Source of the DNA: Arthrobacter sp. StoSoilB22
Lineage (GTDB): Bacteria > Actinomycetota > Actinomycetes > Actinomycetales > Micrococcaceae
Direction of reading: 5' to 3'
DNA length: 64,000 bases
Assembly: GCF_019977315.1 (NCBI RefSeq)
Contig: NZ_AP024652.1
Location: forward strand, 4,278,001 to 4,342,000
The position numbers and the translations under genes were made by a program. The notes under the pieces are model-generated. The model searched no databases. It was not told the origin of the DNA and was given only the letters and a program-made list of their open reading frames with translations. Positions within the stretch are counted from its first letter, which is position 1. Each line of letters opens with the position of its first letter. Below are positions 51,502 to 59,555 of the stretch, piece by piece.

Positions 51502-51519
51502 CTTAATGTCCAGTCCGGA

Positions 51520-52017
51520 TTATTTGGCCACGCTGTCTATGGCTCCGCGCATTCGCCGCAGGAAGTCCACCACTACTGCCGATTCCTCGGGATCCAGGGT
51601 CTCGGCGACCTCCATCATCCGGGCATGCATGTCACCCAGGGTGCTACGAACTTCCTGATCGGACCCGGGTGTGGGCTTGAGAATAAGGGCGCGCCGATCA
51701 GTTGGATGCGGCTCACGGGTGACGTAGCCGGAACGGACCAAGCGGTCCACCAGGGACGTCATGGAGGCAGACGTCATCCCCAAACGCACCGTCAGCTCCT
51801 TGGGGCCCACGTCCCTTCCAGCGCGCTCGGCCTCCAGCAGATACCTCAATGCCATGAGGTCCGTCTCACCCATGCCCATGGCCGCCTGGGTTCGACGACG
51901 CATGTCAGCCTCGGCCGTGCGATAGTCCCTCAGTGCATTCAACACGTCAACAGCACCCATCCGCTTGCGGCTTTCCAGCCCGTACCAATAGCCCTGACGT
52001 TCACTTTTGTCGCTCAT
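51520..52017 (-). CDS. MarR family transcriptional regulator
   Basis: About 165 residues from the ATG at 52017 (MSDKSERQGYWYGLESRKRMG), with AAAGGA upstream; an ATG seven codons earlier is possible. Winged helix-turn-helix VGPKELTVRLGMTSASMTSLVDRLVRSGYVTREPHPTDRRALILKPT with the DxR wing. It responds to small aromatic or amphipathic ligands in known members. Likely autoregulated through the TATCTAG-bearing sites on either side. The FUSC gene lies 97 bp upstream on the same strand. Confidence 0.87.
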   Translation of the reverse strand: MSDKSERQGYWYGLESRKRMGAVDVLNALRDYRTAEADMRRRTQAAMGMGETDLMALRYLLEAERAGRDVGPKELTVRLGMTSASMTSLVDRLVRSGYVTREPHPTDRRALILKPTPGSDQEVRSTLGDMHARMMEVAETLDPEESAVVVDFLRRMRGAIDSVAK

Positions 52018-52039
52018 CACCGGTCCTTTGGTAGACATG

Positions 52040-52062
52040 TATCTAGATTGTCTAAGCAATTG
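52040..52062 (-). promoter_or_regulatory. Candidate MarR autoregulatory site
   Basis: Contains the palindrome atctagat (52041-52048) and ttgtctaagcaa, with near dyad symmetry, just upstream of the MarR start codon. Confidence 0.45.
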
Positions 52063-52113
52063 ATACTAAGTGATTTGCCCGGGCGGCGCTGACCGCATCC
52101 TTTTTTCCTGAGG

Positions 52114-53160
52114 CTAAGCGCCCGAATTTGCCGCCCGTAAACGCCGCCAAACAGCCGGTGCCACTACCACGGCAACACCGACGGCGGCGCCAATGACGGT
52201 CTCGATGATGCGGTCCCGCAGCAGCAAAGCAGGATCCACCGGCGCGGCCAGCAGAGTAGCAATCAACGCCAACGGCGTCACGAAGACCTGGGCCACCAGA
52301 TACTGGCGTGCAATGAACATCTCCGCCCCGAACTGGCACGCTGCAATGACCAAAACCATGGCCCACGGCGCGGGATTCAGCCAGAGAATGCCAGCGAGCA
52401 AGACCAGCCCAATCACCGTTCCTGCGATCCTTTGAATGCCACGGCTCACCCTGTGCCGTGTGGAGTGACCCACCAACGGAACAACAGCTGCCACCATGGC
52501 CCAGTACGTATGCCCGAACCCCAGCCGTTCCCCCACCAACGTAGCGATGGTTCCCGCCAGCCCTGCGGCCACCAAGTAGCCGGCACCCTCAAGCCAGATG
52601 GCACGCTTTTCGGCCGCAGTGTGACGAATGGGCGGGGGCCGCTTCCACGGAGTCCGGTGGCTCTTGAGGATCCGCGATGACATACCGATCAGCAGGCACA
52701 ACACGGTAGTGGCCACCGCCACCAGCATGGCTTCCCAGAGGGGAGGCTGAGCCGTGATCGAGGCAATGGCAGCGAAGGCGAAGATGTGAAACAAGGAGCC
52801 ACCGGGCCGGAGCCGCCACGCTGCAACCACCACGGAGCAGGCGCCGGCAACCAGTGTGGTCGCTGCCGTGAGTAGCCAGGAGTATGCTGCACCATCCATG
52901 CCCCCTGCTTGCGCCAGGCGGGCAACCATCGTGGCCAGAAGAATAATGAGAAGCATGAAGCCGCCGGCGCGCAACTGGCTGCGGAAGCGCACGCTGTGGG
53001 GTTCGTTCCTGCCATAAATACCGGTGAACGCCCCGAACGAAGCAAACACGGCCAGATCCAGCCGTCCCAGCAGTGTCAACGTAATCAACGGAACAAATAC
53101 ACCTACAGCGCAGCGGAGTGCGGGATGGTGGTCCTTGTTTCCAGGACCCATCGTGAACAT
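52114..53160 (-). CDS. FUSC family membrane protein
   Basis: About 348 residues if started at the ATG at 53160 (MFTMGPGNKDHHPALRCAVG); a TTG 48 bases earlier extends the frame but has no ribosome site. Two similar halves of five to six helices each, the first with PHSVRFRSQLRAGGFMLLIILLATMVAR and the second with HTYWAMVAAVVPLVGHSTRHRVSRGIQRIAGTVIGLVLLAGIL, the fusaric acid resistance-like core that includes the HRVSRGIQRIAGT signature. Members export aromatic acids. The MarR gene directly downstream is a plausible regulator. Confidence 0.8.
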   Translation of the reverse strand: MFTMGPGNKDHHPALRCAVGVFVPLITLTLLGRLDLAVFASFGAFTGIYGRNEPHSVRFRSQLRAGGFMLLIILLATMVARLAQAGGMDGAAYSWLLTAATTLVAGACSVVVAAWRLRPGGSLFHIFAFAAIASITAQPPLWEAMLVAVATTVLCLLIGMSSRILKSHRTPWKRPPPIRHTAAEKRAIWLEGAGYLVAAGLAGTIATLVGERLGFGHTYWAMVAAVVPLVGHSTRHRVSRGIQRIAGTVIGLVLLAGILWLNPAPWAMVLVIAACQFGAEMFIARQYLVAQVFVTPLALIATLLAAPVDPALLLRDRIIETVIGAAVGVAVVVAPAVWRRLRAANSGA

Positions 53161-53280
53161 TTCCGCTACAGCCTTCAAGGGGCGGCTCGCCTTTCGTCGC
53201 AGGATCAAACGTACGACGACGGCGCTGGCGTCCGCTTCAAGGTTACGCCCGGCATTTAGGGCTACCCGGGTATTGGGCGC

Positions 53281-53319
53281 AGATAGTGCCCCTCATCACG
53301 TGTACGAGGGGCACTATCT
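53281..53319. terminator. Perfect 14-bp hairpin terminator
   Basis: Arms agatagtgcccctc (53281-53294) and gaggggcactatct (53306-53319), an 11-base loop. Lies between the exported-protein operon and the FUSC gene and terminates the former. Confidence 0.8.
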
Positions 53320-53344
53320 TTGAAACATGGCCGGGACCCTGGGA

Positions 53345-54583
53345 CTAGAAGTTTGACGCTGCTCCAGCCATCGGGGTTGTCGCCAGTAGGTTGCCGGCCA
53401 GGTCCGTGATTCCAGATGCGGGCGTGTACGTCGCCGCTAGCGCGCTTCGATTTGCGTTGCTTGGGGTGCCCGAAACAGTTGCACCCAAGGTGATGGTGAG
53501 TGTTTTTGCCGTGGCATCCCAAACCAGGGTTGACCCGGAGTACGTCAGGACTCCTGGTGACGGCCCGTAGATGGCTCCCAGATCCACGCTGCCCACCGTA
53601 AGTGTCGGCGAGCTGCCGGCGCTGACCGTGAGCACGTTGCCTGAGTTGATACTGACCGTCACATTTTGGGTAGGTGATCCACCCGGCGAATCAGTCCATG
53701 CGGTGTTGACTGTACTGACTTTAAGAACCTCGGAGTACGTCAGCGTCACGGTATCGCCCGGGTCGATCTTCCCATCCTTGCTCCCACCGTTGTTCAGTCT
53801 GACGCCCGTAACCTTGGGCGCTGTTGCGTCCTTGGATGAGGTCGCAGACCCTGCGAGGCTGACGTTTCCTGCTGCGTCCGTTGCCCTCGCAGAATAGGTG
53901 ATGGTTCCGTCACCGAAGCCACGGAGATCAACCACTGCAGCCGTCCACTTGCCAGAGCTGTCGGTGCCTATTTGTTGGATTTTGGGCTGCGCTCCTGCGC
54001 CGGAGATGGTCAGGGTGATCGTCGAGTTCGGTTCGGCTGCGCCCTTGACCAGAACTTCCGCAGCAGTTGTCCCGTTAAGGGCGGCGGGTGCGTTCACACT
54101 TGGCGCGTCCGGCGCAGTGGTGTCCGTAACCGGAGTGGTTGCGTTGCTTCGCAGGCTTTCGGCTCCTTGCCAGAGGGACAGCAGGGGAGTCACCGCGTAG
54201 TACCAGGTCCCGGCCGGGACGCCGGCTTCAACGCAGCTCAGTGCTGCAACGGTTGCGCTGCAGCTGCCCGTCGCCGGAACCTTTGTACCTCCCGTTGCGG
54301 AACCGTAGCGCGCGATGCTGTAGCCGGTTACGGACCGTCCTGCCGCCGTCGTACTAGCGGTCCAGGCGACCGTCACGCTGGTGCCGGAAACGGTAGTAGT
54401 TGGCCTCGCGCCCTGGCTAAGGGCATCAGCTTTTGCCACTCCGGAGCCGGCACTGACCGAACCCCAGAAAGCAACGGCAGCGGGCCCTCCCCAGGAGACG
54501 AAGAGGATTCCCACCACGATTAAGGCAATGCGATGCCACCGGCCAAAGGTGCCGATGTTGGTGGCCTGACCAAGCCGGCTCAC
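53345..54583 (-). CDS. Secreted multi-domain Ig/FN3-like surface protein
   Basis: About 412 residues from a GTG at 54583, which overlaps the previous stop by 4 bp and has GGAGG upstream; the longer frame is an artefact. N-terminal hydrophobic segment RIALIVVGILFVSWGGPAAVAFWGSVSAGSG, then an FN3-like domain (about 60-150: PTTTVSGTSVTVAWTASTTAAGRSVTGYSIAR) and two bacterial Ig-like domains (about 160-260 with PNSTITLTISGAG and YSARATDAAGNVSL; then VTLTYSEVLKVSTV). The final region is Ser/Gly/Thr-rich. No sortase or other anchor signal. Probably an extracellular adhesive or structural protein. Fourth gene of the operon. Confidence 0.7.
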   Translation of the reverse strand: MSRLGQATNIGTFGRWHRIALIVVGILFVSWGGPAAVAFWGSVSAGSGVAKADALSQGARPTTTVSGTSVTVAWTASTTAAGRSVTGYSIARYGSATGGTKVPATGSCSATVAALSCVEAGVPAGTWYYAVTPLLSLWQGAESLRSNATTPVTDTTAPDAPSVNAPAALNGTTAAEVLVKGAAEPNSTITLTISGAGAQPKIQQIGTDSSGKWTAAVVDLRGFGDGTITYSARATDAAGNVSLAGSATSSKDATAPKVTGVRLNNGGSKDGKIDPGDTVTLTYSEVLKVSTVNTAWTDSPGGSPTQNVTVSINSGNVLTVSAGSSPTLTVGSVDLGAIYGPSPGVLTYSGSTLVWDATAKTLTITLGATVSGTPSNANRSALAATYTPASGITDLAGNLLATTPMAGAASNF

Positions 54584-55095
54584 TTCCGCACCTCCATGGT
54601 GACGGGAACAGTGAACTGGGCGCCCTGGCAAGCAGACGGCGAAGCAGCGCTCATGCTTGCCGCCCCTTGAAGCGTGAGCGGGATGGAGCTGTTTGCCTGG
54701 ATAGTTATCGGCGGTGACAAAGGAATGGGTGGCGGCGTGAAGGTGACGCCTGTGGTGGCACAACCGGGGTGGGCTGCGTCGGCGGTGACGGCACCATTGC
54801 CCGCGATGCCATAAATGGTGACCGCGTGGGAATTGGGGTTTGTGGCTCGCAAGATGACGTCGGCGGTCCCACCGGGTGCAAGGCTGGTTTGCAGGGTATC
54901 GCCCGGGATGAGGGCGTCCACCGTGACGGTCTGCATGGTGCCATTCGTTGCTGATCCACTGCCAGTTCCGCTGGTAGCCCAGTAGGCGTACGCGGTCCCT
55001 GCGCCGCCCAGGATGCAGAGGGCCACGGTGGCAGCGGCTGTTCGTGCCAGGCGTCCTGTGTTTGGAGTGCGCGGAGTTCGGGCTGTCGCAGTCAT
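54580..55095 (-). CDS. Exported protein with A-Y-A-Y-W signal, unknown function
   Basis: About 171 residues from the ATG at 55095 (MTATARTPRTPNTGRLARTAAATVALCILGGAGTAYAYWATSG). A basic start, a hydrophobic core and the AYAYWATSGTGSGSAT end form an export signal reminiscent of SipW-dependent signals. The mature part is a small Thr/Pro-rich beta domain (TADVILRATNPNSHAVTIYGIAG; PPITIQANSSIPLTLQGA) with two Cys (GCATTG, ACQGAQ) that may form a disulfide. Start and stop overlap or touch the neighbours, so it is made with them. No recognised family. Confidence 0.65.
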   Translation of the reverse strand: MTATARTPRTPNTGRLARTAAATVALCILGGAGTAYAYWATSGTGSGSATNGTMQTVTVDALIPGDTLQTSLAPGGTADVILRATNPNSHAVTIYGIAGNGAVTADAAHPGCATTGVTFTPPPIPLSPPITIQANSSIPLTLQGAASMSAASPSACQGAQFTVPVTMEVRK

Positions 55096-55096
55096 G

Positions 55097-55948
55097 TCAG
55101 TTCGCCTGTCCCGTGCCGGAGTACGTGAGCTTGAGGGTCGCGCCTTTGCAACCATCCTGAAGCTGGGCGGTGTCCAGCATTTTGAGCTGCGGCCACTTCC
55201 CTGGCGGCACGTTCAAGCGTGAAAGTGAACTGGTGCCCGGCTCAACGGTGAGTGGGTATGACCCTGTGTATTGGGCGATGTGGTAATCCGCGGCCGTGCA
55301 CGGCAGGTTAGCGGCCACAGCGGCGGGCGTCCTGACCACTTGGCTGATCTGCACGCTCAAGTTCGTCACCGCGATGCTCTTGTTGTTGGTGTTGTTGATC
55401 TGCAGGTCCACTCCGCGGGAAACCCCCGGGGCCAAGAGCCCGACGACGGAACCGGAAACGCCGAAGTTCCGTTTGACCTCCAAAACCTGCAGCTGTCCCG
55501 GTGCCGTGTTGGACATGGTTGTCCCGCTGCCGGCCTTGACGGTGAAGTCGGTCTTCGTGGCCGGCGTCGTGGTTGCCGTGGCAACGGTCAGCGTCACCTG
55601 TGCGGTGCTACCGGACGTGAGGTTGACCAACGACGGCGACTGGCTGGCAGTCGCTCCTGCCGGCAGTCCCGCGACCGCGAAGGTCACCGGGCCGGCGAAG
55701 CCCCCGGTGGATGTCGCAGCCACCGTGAACGTGACGGACTGCCCCTGGTCCACGGTGCGGCTGGAGGGTGACAGCGTCACGGTAATTCCCTTGCTGTCCT
55801 TCGCCTGGTTCCCTTGCGAGGTCCCCTGCCCGCTGCTTGCCGCGAGGGCCGCCACCGGGACGAAAGCAACTACGAGCGCAAGTATCAGCGCGCGGAGTGG
55901 CACTCGTGTACGGTGGAACGGCGTTGTTCGCGTTGGCCGGTGGTCCAT
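55097..55948 (-). CDS. Secreted Ig-like protein, unknown function
   Basis: 283 residues. Sec-type signal ALILALVVAFVPVAALAASSG, then a Ser/Thr-rich Ig-like domain (about 50-160: VTLSPSSRTVDQGQSVTFTVAATSTGGFAGPVTFAVAG, DFTVKAGSGTT) and a second beta-rich part (QLQVLEVKRNFGV, VDLQINNTNNKSIAVTNLSVQISQVV) with Cys in AANLPCTAAD and QDGCKGATLKLTYSG. The ending resembles the ending of the first operon gene (CKGAVVKITV), so the two may share a domain. One base separates its stop from the next start. Likely extracellular. Confidence 0.68.
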   Translation of the reverse strand: MDHRPTRTTPFHRTRVPLRALILALVVAFVPVAALAASSGQGTSQGNQAKDSKGITVTLSPSSRTVDQGQSVTFTVAATSTGGFAGPVTFAVAGLPAGATASQSPSLVNLTSGSTAQVTLTVATATTTPATKTDFTVKAGSGTTMSNTAPGQLQVLEVKRNFGVSGSVVGLLAPGVSRGVDLQINNTNNKSIAVTNLSVQISQVVRTPAAVAANLPCTAADYHIAQYTGSYPLTVEPGTSSLSRLNVPPGKWPQLKMLDTAQLQDGCKGATLKLTYSGTGQAN

Positions 55949-55996
55949 GGAAGCTCTTTTCGGACGTGTTCGGTGCTGCGGGAAGAAATGCGTAGG

Positions 55997-56025
55997 CCGG
56001 GGACCACTGGCAAAGTGGTCCCCGG
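55997..56025 (-). terminator. Perfect 12-bp hairpin after the first exported gene
   Basis: Arms ccggggaccact (55997-56008) and agtggtccccgg (56014-56025) around ggcaa. Sits 11 bp past the stop of the first operon gene, before the other three. No T-tract, so a partial terminator or an mRNA end-stabilising hairpin giving more of gene 1. Confidence 0.7.
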
Positions 56026-56035
56026 CGGTCCTGAG

Positions 56036-56491
56036 CTACAGGCTGGTGACGGTGATTTTGACGACTGCACCCTTGCAGGCGTCCTGGTTCACCGTGGCGC
56101 TGTCGTTGAACGTCAGCACGCCGTCGCCCACGGACGTTCCTGTGGTGTTGGCCGCGACCGGGCTGTTGCTGGTGACGGCCGTGACCTGGAACCACTCCGG
56201 AAGACAGCCAGCCACGTTTGTGGTCACGCTGGCGGTGAGGGCGCCCACCACGGTGCTGGAAGTGGTCGAATTGTCGGCCGTGTAGGCAACATCAACCTGG
56301 TTGCCCGGCGCGAGTCCTCCTGCGAAGTTAGCGTGAAGGGTGACCGTTCCGCCGCCGGCCGAGTTGGTTGCCGTGCCGTTGCCTGAACCGGTGGTGGTCC
56401 AGTAGGCGTAGGCGGCTCCGCCACCCACTGCTACCAATGCCACACCTGCGACGGCTGCGGTGACCCGGCTCTTCTTGGAAAGCTTGCGCAT
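56036..56491 (-). CDS. Exported protein with A-Y-A-Y-W signal, probable major product of the operon
   Basis: 151 residues from the ATG at 56491 (MRKLSKKSRVTAAVAGVALVAVGGGAAYAYWTTTGSG), AAGGAG upstream. The signal ends AYAYWTTTGSG as in the 54580 gene. The mature domain is small, beta-rich and Thr/Asn/Ala-rich, with one Cys in AGCLPEW and one in DACKGAVVKITV. It is the promoter-proximal gene of a four-gene exported-protein operon and is followed by a strong hairpin, so it is probably the most abundant product, like a major subunit. It resembles none of the families I know; related to TasA only in the signal type. Confidence 0.68.
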   Translation of the reverse strand: MRKLSKKSRVTAAVAGVALVAVGGGAAYAYWTTTGSGNGTATNSAGGGTVTLHANFAGGLAPGNQVDVAYTADNSTTSSTVVGALTASVTTNVAGCLPEWFQVTAVTSNSPVAANTTGTSVGDGVLTFNDSATVNQDACKGAVVKITVTSL

Positions 56492-57031
56492 GATAAGACT
56501 CCTTGGTTGATCTACGTCCCGGGGAGCCGCGTCGCAACCCCCAAGCATCCGATCGTTGTTGTCGGATGAAGCGATGTCCCCAATGGTTCAGTCAGCGCAA
56601 GTGCCGTGGCTAGGTTTCCGGGTACCTCTCTTTTCATTCGAACAGGGAGTCGAAAGATACCCACCTGTGCGATGCCGGTACTTAGTTTTTCCGCCTCACT
56701 ACTTGGCCCCCCGCAGGTATACCCAGCTTCGGCGGTGCGTCGAGTACTCACCTTCCCCGGGCTGTGTCCAAAATATGGACACAGCCGTCGCCGCCGCCAA
56801 CGCCCGAACCGTGGCGCGAGTGCGCGAATATTGTGCTCGTCTTGAGCAAAAACTGCGCTGGTGTTCGATTGTGTCGGCTCCTTGACGGACAGTTTTACTA
56901 GTGTCTAGGACTCACGCCCGACGGCGGCCGGTCGCCCCGGAGAGGCAACCGACCGCCGTCGTACTACTGCTGTTGTGATGGCCCGCAACTTGGTGGCCAG
57001 CGAAATGGGCTTGGTCTGCTTGTGCGGGTGT
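56492..57031. other. 540-bp leader and intergenic region upstream of the exported-protein operon
   Basis: No convincing gene. On the minus strand two copies of GGGTAT (near 56656 and 56718) lie about 60 bp apart, but without a GTTT-type -35 they do not make a convincing alternative-sigma promoter. The first ~120 bp before the ATG could fold. Hairpin copy 5 is at 56919-56961, after lipA. Confidence 0.5.
56919..56961. repeat. Hairpin, divergent copy 5 of the repeat family
   Basis: Arms 56919-56936 and 56944-56961 match at 16 of 18 positions. The outer part keeps cgacggcgg/ccgccgtcg, but the loop is ccggaga rather than acctcc. Lies 70 bp past the lipA stop, a plausible terminator. Confidence 0.6.
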
Positions 57032-58051
57032 TTAGCCGTGTGCGGCGAGGATGGTGGAGGCTTCCTGGCGGGTGGTGCCGGAGTCCTGGATGCCCTCGGC
57101 GATGTGGGCGAGCTCGTCGGGGATGTCCCGGCCCTTCTTCCGCATCGCGGTTGCCCAGAGGCGCCCGGCACGGTACGAGGACCGCACCAACGGCCCGGAC
57201 ATGACGCCGAGGAACCCGATTTCTTCGGCCTCGTGCTGGAGGTCCACGAACTCCTGCGGCTTGACCCACCGGTCCACCGGCAAGTGACGCTCGGACGGGC
57301 GCAGGTACTGGGTGATCGTGATCAGGTCACAGCCGGCCGCGTGCAAGTCCCTCAGGGCTTCGGAGATTTCCTCGCGGGTCTCACCCATGCCCAGGATCAG
57401 GTTGGACTTGGTCACCATGCCCAAATCCCGGCCCTGCGTGATCACATCCAGGGACCTCTCGTACCGGAACGCCGGACGGATGCGCTTGAAAATCCTCGGC
57501 ACGGTCTCCACGTTATGGGCGAACACCTCGGGCTTGGAATCACAGATCGCCGCGATGTGCTCGGGCTTGCCGGAGAAATCAGGGATCAGCAACTCCACCC
57601 CCGTACCCGGGTTCAGCTCATGGATCTTCCGGACCGTCTCGGCGTACAACCACACACCTTCATCGGCCAGGTCATCACGGGCTACCCCGGTCACCGTGGC
57701 GTAGCGCAACTGCATCGCTTGGACACTGCGGGCCACCTTGGTGGGTTCGAACATGTCCACCGGTGAGGGTTTGCCGGTATCGATCTGGCAGAAATCACAG
57801 CGCCGGGTGCACTCGGACCCGCCGATCAGGAACGTCGCTTCCTTGTCTTCCCAGCACTCAAAAATGTTCGGGCACCCGGCCTCTTCACACACCGTGTGCA
57901 GGCCTTCCTTCTTCACCAGGTTCTTGAGCTGGACAAACTCCGGACCCATCTGGACCTTGGCCTTGATCCACTCAGGCTTACGTTCAACCGGGACCGCCGA
58001 GTTACGCTGCTCAACGCGCAGCAACTTACGGCCTTCAGGTGCGAGTGTCAT
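57032..58051 (-). CDS. lipA: Lipoyl synthase
   Basis: 339 residues, standard length. It inserts two sulfurs into protein-bound octanoate with two 4Fe-4S clusters. Auxiliary-cluster cysteines C55, C60 and C66 (CEEAGCPNIFEC) and radical-SAM C81, C85 and C88 (CTRRCDFC) are all there; the end has YRAGRLW preceded by RSS. AAAGGA precedes the ATG. It lies downstream of sdaA but separated by a good terminator, so it probably has its own promoter. Its product activates GcvH of the same neighbourhood. Confidence 0.96.
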   Translation of the reverse strand: MTLAPEGRKLLRVEQRNSAVPVERKPEWIKAKVQMGPEFVQLKNLVKKEGLHTVCEEAGCPNIFECWEDKEATFLIGGSECTRRCDFCQIDTGKPSPVDMFEPTKVARSVQAMQLRYATVTGVARDDLADEGVWLYAETVRKIHELNPGTGVELLIPDFSGKPEHIAAICDSKPEVFAHNVETVPRIFKRIRPAFRYERSLDVITQGRDLGMVTKSNLILGMGETREEISEALRDLHAAGCDLITITQYLRPSERHLPVDRWVKPQEFVDLQHEAEEIGFLGVMSGPLVRSSYRAGRLWATAMRKKGRDIPDELAHIAEGIQDSGTTRQEASTILAAHG

Positions 58052-58081
58052 GACGTTCCTTTGTGTTGATTTCCAAGTTGT

Positions 58082-58132
58082 GAGGCCTGCTCTGCACGTT
58101 CAGCGTGCGTTTTAGGGCGCAGAGCGGGCCTC
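58082..58132 (-). terminator. Hairpin terminator after sdaA
   Basis: Arms gaggcctgctctgc (58082-58095) and gcagagcgggcctc (58119-58132), one non-pairing position, with an inner gcacg/cgtgc. Ends the sdaA transcript before lipA. Confidence 0.7.
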
Positions 58133-58154
58133 GCAATGCATGGTGGTGTGCCAC

Positions 58155-59555
58155 TTAGCATTCGACGACGTTGACGGCCAGGCCGCCCATCGCGGTTTCC
58201 TTGTACTTATGGGACATGTCCTTGCCCGTCTCCCGCATGGTCACGATCACCTCATCCAACGACACCCGATGCGTCCCATCCCCCCACAACGCCATCTTCG
58301 CCGCGTTGATGGCCTTCGCCGCCGCGATCGCGTTCCGCTCAATACACGGAATCTGCACCAACCCCCCGATCGGATCACACGTCAGCCCCAAATTATGCTC
58401 CATGGCGATCTCCGCCGCGTTCTCCACCTGACCCGGCGTACCGCCCATCACCTCCGCCAACCCGGCAGCAGCCATCGACGACGCCGACCCCACCTCACCC
58501 TGACACCCCACCTCAGCACCCGAAATGGACGCCTGCTCCTTATACAAAACCCCCACAGCACCAGCAGCGAGCAGGAACTTCACCACCACATCATCCCGGT
58601 CCCGCTGGGTAGCTTTGTCCATGCCCGGGGCATAGTTCAACGCGTAATACAACACCGCCGGAATAATGCCCGCCGCACCATTAGTCGGCGCCGTCACCAC
58701 CCGGCCACCGGAAGCGTTCTCCTCATTGACCGCCAACGCGATCAAATTCACCCACTCCTGCCAATACTTCGGATCATTCCGGTCCTTGTCCTCCTTCAGG
58801 AGCCGCTCCAACCAATCAGGAGAACGACGACGAACCTTCAAACCCCCAGGCAACACACCCTCACGCTTCAACGACGTTTCAACACAGGCCTCCATCACGG
58901 CCCAAATATGCAGAAGACCCTCACGGATCTCCTCCTCAGACCTGCTGGCACGCTCATTGATGAACATGATGTCGCTAATGCCCAACCCCTTGGACGAACA
59001 CCGGCCCATCAACTCCGCCGCCGTCCTAAACGGCAACGGCAACTCCTTCTTCGACTCCTCAAGATCCTCCAGAGCCGCGTCTTCCTCACCCTCCCGAACA
59101 ATGAACCCACCACCCACCGAAAAGAACGTCGCCTCCCGCACCACGTTCCCCTCAGCATCACAGACCTGAAACTTCATCCCATTCGTATGCCGCGGCAACA
59201 CCGTCAACGGATGAAGAACCATATCCTCCAGGGTGTAGTCGAGGAGGATCCCGCCGGCCAGATTGAGCTTGCCCGTGTCAGCAATGGATGCCAGCCGCTC
59301 CTCTACCTCAGCGGGCAGGATCTTTTCGGGGTCGAAGCCCTCAAGTCCAAGCAAGACAGCTGTGAACGTCCCGTGTCCCTTGCCCGTGGCGGCCAAGGAG
59401 CCGTAGAGATCAACCCGCAAGCCTGCAACGGATTCGAGCACCCCGGACTCACGGAGCTCCCGGGCAAACACCGCCCCGGCCCGCATCGGCCCCACAGTAT
59501 GAGAACTCGACGGGCCAATACCCACAGTAAACAGATCAAAGACCCCAACGGCCAT
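58155..59555 (-). CDS. sdaA: L-serine ammonia-lyase (serine deaminase), iron-sulfur type
   Basis: About 466 residues from the ATG at 59555 (MAVGVFDLFTVGIGPSSSHTVGPMRAG); an ATG two codons earlier overlaps the AGGA ribosome site and is less likely. Single-chain form: beta domain with GPSSSHTVGP, then alpha domain with GCQGEVGSASSMAAAG and LTCDPIGGLVQIPCIERN holding cluster cysteines, ending MGGLAVNVVEC. It converts serine to pyruvate and ammonia with a labile 4Fe-4S cluster. Together with glyA and the gcv genes it routes glycine via serine to pyruvate. Follows glyA after a 330-bp gap. Confidence 0.93.
   Translation of the reverse strand: MAVGVFDLFTVGIGPSSSHTVGPMRAGAVFARELRESGVLESVAGLRVDLYGSLAATGKGHGTFTAVLLGLEGFDPEKILPAEVEERLASIADTGKLNLAGGILLDYTLEDMVLHPLTVLPRHTNGMKFQVCDAEGNVVREATFFSVGGGFIVREGEEDAALEDLEESKKELPLPFRTAAELMGRCSSKGLGISDIMFINERASRSEEEIREGLLHIWAVMEACVETSLKREGVLPGGLKVRRRSPDWLERLLKEDKDRNDPKYWQEWVNLIALAVNEENASGGRVVTAPTNGAAGIIPAVLYYALNYAPGMDKATQRDRDDVVVKFLLAAGAVGVLYKEQASISGAEVGCQGEVGSASSMAAAGLAEVMGGTPGQVENAAEIAMEHNLGLTCDPIGGLVQIPCIERNAIAAAKAINAAKMALWGDGTHRVSLDEVIVTMRETGKDMSHKYKETAMGGLAVNVVEC

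Noticed and set aside
56640..56730. Alternative sigma (GTTT-GGGTAT) promoters
   Set aside because: Two GGGTAT boxes occur on the minus strand, but neither has a GTTT at the right spacing.
56492..56760. Cyclic-di-GMP riboswitch upstream of the exported-protein operon
   Set aside because: The conserved cgcacagggcaaacc and gggacgcaaagcc segments of the class I aptamer are not present on the minus strand; nothing beyond generic foldability was seen.
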